Source: Dehalococcoidia bacterium (lineage in GTDB: Bacteria; Chloroflexota; Dehalococcoidia; Dehalococcoidales; RBG-16-60-22). From it: DNA of 36,500 nt. The position numbers were made by a program, and so were the translations under genes. Positions 32,503 to 36,500 of the stretch are shown piece by piece (positions within the stretch are counted from its first letter, which is position 1; each line of letters starts with the position of its first letter). The notes below the pieces were generated by a model. That model was not told where the DNA came from and did no database searches. It saw only the letters and a program-made list of their open reading frames with translations. The stretch spans positions 1 to 36,500 of the forward strand of contig SOKS01000106.1 in the NCBI GenBank assembly GCA_004375725.1. The letters run 5' to 3'.

Positions 32503-33909
32503 CTACCTGTTCTTTGAGGGATAGTGTATTGTCTCGCCGGTGACATCGAGCGCTGCCTCGTGCATGGCCTCGGAGAGTGAGGGATGGGCATGCAGGGTGG
32601 CGACGATGTCCGCTACGGTGGCTTCCATCTTCATGGCAAGGGTAGCCTCGGCGATGAGTTCGGTGGCTCGCGGGCCCAGGATATGAACGCCGAGAATCTG
32701 GCCGTATTTCGACTCGGTAATAATTTTAATCAGGCCGCGGCGCTCGCCCAGTATGGTGGCAATGCTGTTGGCGGCGAAGGGGAACCTGCCAATCTTTATT
32801 TCATACCCCTGCGATTTAGCTTCTTCCTCGGTGAGGCCGACGCTGGCCAGTTCCAGCAGGCTGTGTGTGAAACGCGGCACAACCTGGTAATCAATGGTGG
32901 CGCGGCGACCCATAGCGTTTTCCGCGGCAATAATGCCTTCTTCCATAGCCACATAGGCGAGCATGATGCCGCCGGTGGCATCCCCTGCGGCATAGATACC
33001 CGGAACGCTGGTCTCCATACGCTCGTTAACCTGGATGGCACCCTTGTTTATCTTTACGCCAGCTTCCTCAAGCCCCAGACCATCCGTGCTCGGCCGGTAC
33101 CCCACGGCGATGGCGACCACTTCCGCCTCCAGCTTTTGTTCCGGTTTGCCATCCGAGATGGTGACCGATTTTCCGCCCGCGCTGTCTTCAATCTGCAGCA
33201 CCCTGGTGCCTTCGTATAGCTGCATACCGTCGTCTTTGAGCGCTTTGGCCAGTACGGACGTAAGTTCGGCATCTTCCAGGGGCAGGATATGGGGCAGCAT
33301 CTCCACCACGCTCACCTGGCAGCCCAGCTTGGCCAGAATGGTGGCCATCTCTATGCCGATAACGCCGCCGCCAATCATTATCATGCTTTTCGGTACGCTT
33401 TCCAGGTTAAGGATTTTCTCGGCGTTGATTATGCCGGAGGGGCTGTCCGCGCCTGGAATGGGCAGCGATATCGGCTTGCCGCCGGTGGCCAGTATTATTT
33501 TCTGGGCCTGAATAACCTGTTTCTGCCCATCTCCGCTCTCGATTTCCACCTGTTTGGAAGGCAGTAGTCTGGCACGACCCTTGACGACTTCTATTTTGTT
33601 CCCTTTGAGCAGGCTCTCTACGCCTGATACGTGTGTCTTGATTACTGTATTCTTGCGCGCCTGCATCTTAGCCAGGTCAGCGCTGACATCCCGCGCCATG
33701 ATGCCAAACTGCTCAGATTTCTTCATGATTCCGTAGAGCTCGGCGCTGTGCAGCAGTGTTTTTGATGGTACGCATCCCCGGTTGAGGCAGGTACCGCCCA
33801 GTGTCTCCATCTCAACAACGGTAGCCCGGCCGCCAAGCTGTGCCGCCCTGATGGCGGCTACATAGCCCGCCGGTCCGCCACCTATAATGACCAGCTCTCT
33901 CTCTTCCAC
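32503..33909 (-). CDS. lpdA: dihydrolipoyl dehydrogenase (E3)
   Basis: FAD enzyme that reoxidises dihydrolipoamide on E2 and reduces NAD. At 468 aa it has the N-terminal FAD loop VIIGGGPAGYVAAIRAAQLG, the redox disulfide C41/C46 in GGTCLNRGCVPSKT, the NAD loop MIGGGVIGIEMATILAKLG, the second FAD motif PGIYAAGDATGG, and the C-terminal HAHPSLSEAMHEAALD with the catalytic His/Glu pair. It starts at GTG. It lies between the AhpD-like gene and lipB in an operon dedicated to one lipoyl-dependent complex. Confidence 0.96.
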   Translation of the reverse strand: MEERELVIIGGGPAGYVAAIRAAQLGGRATVVEMETLGGTCLNRGCVPSKTLLHSAELYGIMKKSEQFGIMARDVSADLAKMQARKNTVIKTHVSGVESLLKGNKIEVVKGRARLLPSKQVEIESGDGQKQVIQAQKIILATGGKPISLPIPGADSPSGIINAEKILNLESVPKSMIMIGGGVIGIEMATILAKLGCQVSVVEMLPHILPLEDAELTSVLAKALKDDGMQLYEGTRVLQIEDSAGGKSVTISDGKPEQKLEAEVVAIAVGYRPSTDGLGLEEAGVKINKGAIQVNERMETSVPGIYAAGDATGGIMLAYVAMEEGIIAAENAMGRRATIDYQVVPRFTHSLLELASVGLTEEEAKSQGYEIKIGRFPFAANSIATILGERRGLIKIITESKYGQILGVHILGPRATELIAEATLAMKMEATVADIVATLHAHPSLSEAMHEAALDVTGETIHYPSKNR

Positions 33910-33956
33910 TAAATACCTCCGGTAAAAATATATAGCTGATTCGGCTCTGGTCAGCG

Positions 33957-34295
33957 CTACGTTGCCAGGTCGTCAACCGCCTGCTGCACCAGCTGCAGAT
34001 AGGCCAGAGACGGCCCGCCGCCCATCTGCACCGCCACCCAGCCGGCTTCCATGACCTGTTCCTTGGTGGCACCGTGGGCCAGTGCGCTCTTCACGTTGGC
34101 CGCGATGCACCAGTGGCAGTGTTCGGCAACGGCGATGCCCACGGCAATGAGGTACTTGTATTTTTGGTCCAGCGCGCCCGGCGCTTTGGCTGCCTGGGTC
34201 AGTGCGGCGAAGCCCTGCCTCTGCTGAGGCCACTCCTTTTGCCAGCGCGCCAGGTTGGCTTCAAATTCCTGCACGACTTCTTTCATGTTTTCCAT
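33957..34295 (-). CDS. AhpD-like / carboxymuconolactone decarboxylase family protein
   Basis: Small helical protein of 112 aa with the redox CxxC motif C60-H-W-C63 preceded by E58 and H59, as in AhpD-type alkylhydroperoxidases. The histidine that usually follows four residues after the second cysteine is N67 here. Known AhpD is reduced by dihydrolipoyl E2 and lipoamide dehydrogenase in mycobacteria. The position between the E2 and E3 genes fits a link between the dehydrogenase complex and peroxide or thiol chemistry, but the activity is not proven. Confidence 0.85.
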   Translation of the reverse strand: MENMKEVVQEFEANLARWQKEWPQQRQGFAALTQAAKAPGALDQKYKYLIAVGIAVAEHCHWCIAANVKSALAHGATKEQVMEAGWVAVQMGGGPSLAYLQLVQQAVDDLAT

Positions 34296-34330
34296 TTTGC
34301 TCTACTCCTCCTGAAAATATAGCCATGTAA

Positions 34331-35575
34331 TCAGGCTAAAAGCAGTGTCGGGTTTTCCAGGGCACTGAGCAGGCTGGTTAAAAACCTGGCTGCCACGGCG
34401 CCGTCAATAACCCGGTGGTCGTAGGTCAGGCTGTAGGTCATTATCGGTCTGGCCACAATCTGTCCATCTCTGACCACGGCCCGGTCGGTAATCGCTCCGA
34501 CGCGCAGGATGGCCGATTCCGGCTGGTTGATGATGGCGGTCTCAAAGGTCCAGCCGCTGCCGAGCGTGCCCAGATTGGTCAGCGTAAATGTGCCACCGTT
34601 GATCTCATCACTGCTCAGCTTGTTCTCCTTTGCCTTCTCGACAAGTGTCTTTATCTCTTTGCTTATCTCCACCAGCGACTTACGGTCGGCGTGCTTCACC
34701 ACCGGGACAATCAATCCGTCTTCCAGCGCGGTCGCCACGCCCATATTGATATCTTCCCAGACTTTAATCTCTTTATCGACAATGCTGGCGTTGACCTTGA
34801 GGTGGTCGCGGAGTATACGGGCGATGGCAAAGACGAGAATGTCGGTGTAGGTAATGCGGGTACCGAGGGTGCTTTCCTGTGCTACCAGGTTGTTGCGCAG
34901 CCTGGCAATCTCGCCCATATCGATTTCACCCATCGTGGTGAGCTGGGCTGAAACAGAAAGGCTGTGATGCATGCGCTCGGCGATGGTGCCCCGCATCCCG
35001 GTGAGCGGTATGGTCTGCTTTACCCTTCTTTCTCCCACGGCTGCAGGCGGTGCTGGTGCCGCCTCTTTGACGGCGATTGCTTTTTCAATATCCTCGCGGA
35101 CAATTCTGCCGCCCGGCCCTGTGCCCGCCACCCGGGTGATATCAACGGCATGTTCCTCGGCCAGTTTTCTGGCCACCGGCGAGATGCGGACACGCCCTTC
35201 TTCTCCGGCGGCGGGGACTACTTCTTTGGCTGGTGCCGCCTCGGCCTTGGGAGTCTCAGCGGCCGCTGGTTCAGCTGCCTGCGCTGCTTCGGCTGGCTTC
35301 CCCGCAGGTGTCTCTTTCTGTAACTTGGCCAGCTCTTCTTTGCTTTCCGCGAGCATACCGATAACCTGCCCGGCGGGAGCTGTCTCCCCCTCGTTCATCA
35401 TGATATGGAGGAAGCCGCTGACCGGGGATTCAACATCGGTCCTGACCTTCTCCGTCTCGATAACCACCACTAGCTGGCGTTCTTCCACCCGGTCTCCTTC
35501 CTTGAACTGCCATTCAATGATGGTGGCATCGGCCACGGCCATGCCAACACGTGGTATTTTAATTTCTGTGGCCAT
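34331..35575 (-). CDS. dihydrolipoamide acyltransferase (E2 of a 2-oxoacid or acetoin dehydrogenase)
   Basis: Core of a lipoyl-dependent dehydrogenase complex, 414 aa. The lipoyl domain spans about 1-80 with the modified lysine K43 in IETEKVRTDV. After an Ala/Pro/Glu-rich linker comes the subunit-binding domain (about 130-168, RISPVARKLAEEHAVDITRV). The catalytic domain ends with YDHRVIDGAVAARFL (H387, D391). An upstream ATG at 35650 would overlap the acoX-like gene; the ATG at 35575 gives the family N-terminus MATEIKIPRVGM. The acoX-like neighbour suggests acetoin dehydrogenase (acoC), but pyruvate or branched-chain substrates remain possible. Confidence 0.92.
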   Translation of the reverse strand: MATEIKIPRVGMAVADATIIEWQFKEGDRVEERQLVVVIETEKVRTDVESPVSGFLHIMMNEGETAPAGQVIGMLAESKEELAKLQKETPAGKPAEAAQAAEPAAAETPKAEAAPAKEVVPAAGEEGRVRISPVARKLAEEHAVDITRVAGTGPGGRIVREDIEKAIAVKEAAPAPPAAVGERRVKQTIPLTGMRGTIAERMHHSLSVSAQLTTMGEIDMGEIARLRNNLVAQESTLGTRITYTDILVFAIARILRDHLKVNASIVDKEIKVWEDINMGVATALEDGLIVPVVKHADRKSLVEISKEIKTLVEKAKENKLSSDEINGGTFTLTNLGTLGSGWTFETAIINQPESAILRVGAITDRAVVRDGQIVARPIMTYSLTYDHRVIDGAVAARFLTSLLSALENPTLLLA

Positions 35576-35594
35576 CTCTTTCTTCTCCCATAGC

Positions 35595-36500
35595 TTATTT
35601 TCGGAAAAAGCCCTGTTCTGCCGCAGCACGGATGGTTTTTTTGACGTCAACTACCGGTGGGCCATCAGGCTGAAGTTTTATTTTGGTCTGGTCGGTATCC
35701 TTGACCGTGACTTCTCTTTCTCCATCCAGCGCGATGACCGAGGGCTTCAAATTTACCGCAACTTCCTCGCCTGGTTCAAGCAGCTTCCATTCTGCGATGC
35801 CGACCTCGCAGATAACGCCGGGCAGCACGGCGGCTTTTACCTTGAGGTGGCCATTGCCCAGCCTCAGGTACATTCCCCGAGCATCGTCAGGCCCGACAGG
35901 GAAGAGGTTTCCCCCGATGGCCGTCATGCCCAGATTGGTTGGTTCCGCTCTGGTACAGATTATCTGCCTGACCTCTGATAGCTCCCAGATGGCCCGGGCA
36001 CCGACGAATAGCTGATCTAACACTACCGCGTCAATCAGTGCCATGTCAATTTCCCGGCCATTCTGGATGACGGCGAGACGTTTCTGGGTTTTAATTACAT
36101 CTTTGCCATCAACCAGCTTCCGGGCAGTTATGCCGGCGGCAAGGCCGGCGGTGGTGGCTTCCACCATCTCTGGAAAGACATTGTTGGTGCCGGTAGAAAT
36201 TGGGACCAGTGGAATACGGCCACTTTTTTTGGCCACGTCACGGTTGGTGCCGTCTCCACCCAGAGTAACAATGCACCCCATCTCCTGTTCGCCCATCAGC
36301 TCCGCAGCCCGGGTGGAATCCTCGCTGGTATAGCTGAGCGGCATATCAATTACGGATACTCTGGCGTCCAGCTTCTTTCTCCCGATGCCGTCCAGCGCTC
36401 TCTGCCCGAGCCCATAGTAATCGGGCATAATCAGGATTTCATCAACTCCGATGGCGTCAATGCCCATGATAATCCGGCGCAGCTGATTGGTCTTTTCGTT
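35595..36500 (-). CDS. acoX: ATP-NAD kinase-like protein (AcoX family), 5'-truncated by window edge
   Basis: The nucleotide-binding loop VTLGGDGTNRDVAKK of the NAD kinase/diacylglycerol kinase-like fold is clear, followed by PISTGTNNVFPEM. The frame stays open past the ATG at 36467 to base 36500, and the extra residues (EKTNQLRRIIMGIDAIGVDE) look like genuine family sequence, so the true start lies outside. AcoX-type genes head acetoin dehydrogenase operons in several bacteria; their biochemical role is not established. It ends 19 bp before the E2 start. E1 alpha and beta genes probably lie near but are not in the window. Confidence 0.82.
   Translation of the reverse strand, partial: NEKTNQLRRIIMGIDAIGVDEILIMPDYYGLGQRALDGIGRKKLDARVSVIDMPLSYTSEDSTRAAELMGEQEMGCIVTLGGDGTNRDVAKKSGRIPLVPISTGTNNVFPEMVEATTAGLAAGITARKLVDGKDVIKTQKRLAVIQNGREIDMALIDAVVLDQLFVGARAIWELSEVRQIICTRAEPTNLGMTAIGGNLFPVGPDDARGMYLRLGNGHLKVKAAVLPGVICEVGIAEWKLLEPGEEVAVNLKPSVIALDGEREVTVKDTDQTKIKLQPDGPPVVDVKKTIRAAAEQGFFRK

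Noticed and set aside
1..36500. tRNA, rRNA genes or CRISPR arrays
   Set aside because: No cloverleaf-like sequence, rRNA segment or spaced short repeats were noticed in the intergenic regions. This was judged by eye only.

Overview
The window is about 36.5 kb of a moderately GC-rich bacterial chromosome. It holds almost the whole str-S10-spc-alpha ribosomal protein supercluster, flanked by housekeeping operons. Several traits suggest an uncultured member of the Chloroflexi, probably Dehalococcoidia: no tuf between fusA and rpsJ; the order rplQ-truA-rplM-rpsI after rpoA; zinc-binding forms of S4, S14, L24, L36 and adenylate kinase; and RtcB with archease. This placement is inferred from gene order and protein character, not from a database search.

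Left part (1-8656). A 5'-truncated trpS on the plus strand converges on a minus-strand archease-rtcB RNA-repair pair. From a divergent promoter region near 2.9 kb runs a plus-strand series: ahcY and metK (methyl cycle), a DAHP synthase (entry to the shikimate pathway), a Dph6-like ATP-pyrophosphatase, and a phosphohexomutase that overlaps it by ATGA. A bidirectional terminator hairpin separates this series from the ribosomal cluster.

Middle part (8748-28988, all minus strand, read right to left). The order is rpsL-rpsG-fusA-rpsJ-rplC-rplD-rplW-rplB-rpsS-rplV-rpsC-rplP-rpmC-rpsQ-rplN-rplX-rplE-rpsN-rpsH-rplF-rplR-rpsE-rpmD-rplO-secY-adk-map-infA-rpmJ-rpsM-rpsK-rpsD-rpoA-rplQ-truA-rplM-rpsI. 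Spacing is tight, with many overlaps and frequent TTG or GTG starts. S3 carries an unusual low-complexity tail of about 165 residues. A candidate promoter and a leader with two strong hairpins precede rpsL.

Right part (28986-36500, minus strand genes). A 2-oxoacid/acetoin dehydrogenase-type operon runs acoX-like (truncated by the window edge), E2 acyltransferase, AhpD-like protein, E3 dihydrolipoyl dehydrogenase, lipB, lipA and an HpcH/HpaI-family aldolase. The E1 genes presumably lie beyond 36500. LipB and LipA would attach the lipoyl group that E2 needs, and E3 reoxidises it.

The most striking structure sits between this operon and the str promoter. An AT-richer hicB-hicA toxin-antitoxin cassette is bracketed by two perfect 142-bp direct repeats. 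Each repeat consists of the last 113 bp of the aldolase gene plus 29 bp of downstream sequence. The right copy completes the aldolase gene; the left copy is an orphan fragment that directly abuts, and supplies half of the -35 hexamer of, the candidate ribosomal promoter. This looks like a roughly 1.1-kb insertion or duplication that restored the gene it entered. An assembly artefact cannot be excluded from sequence alone.
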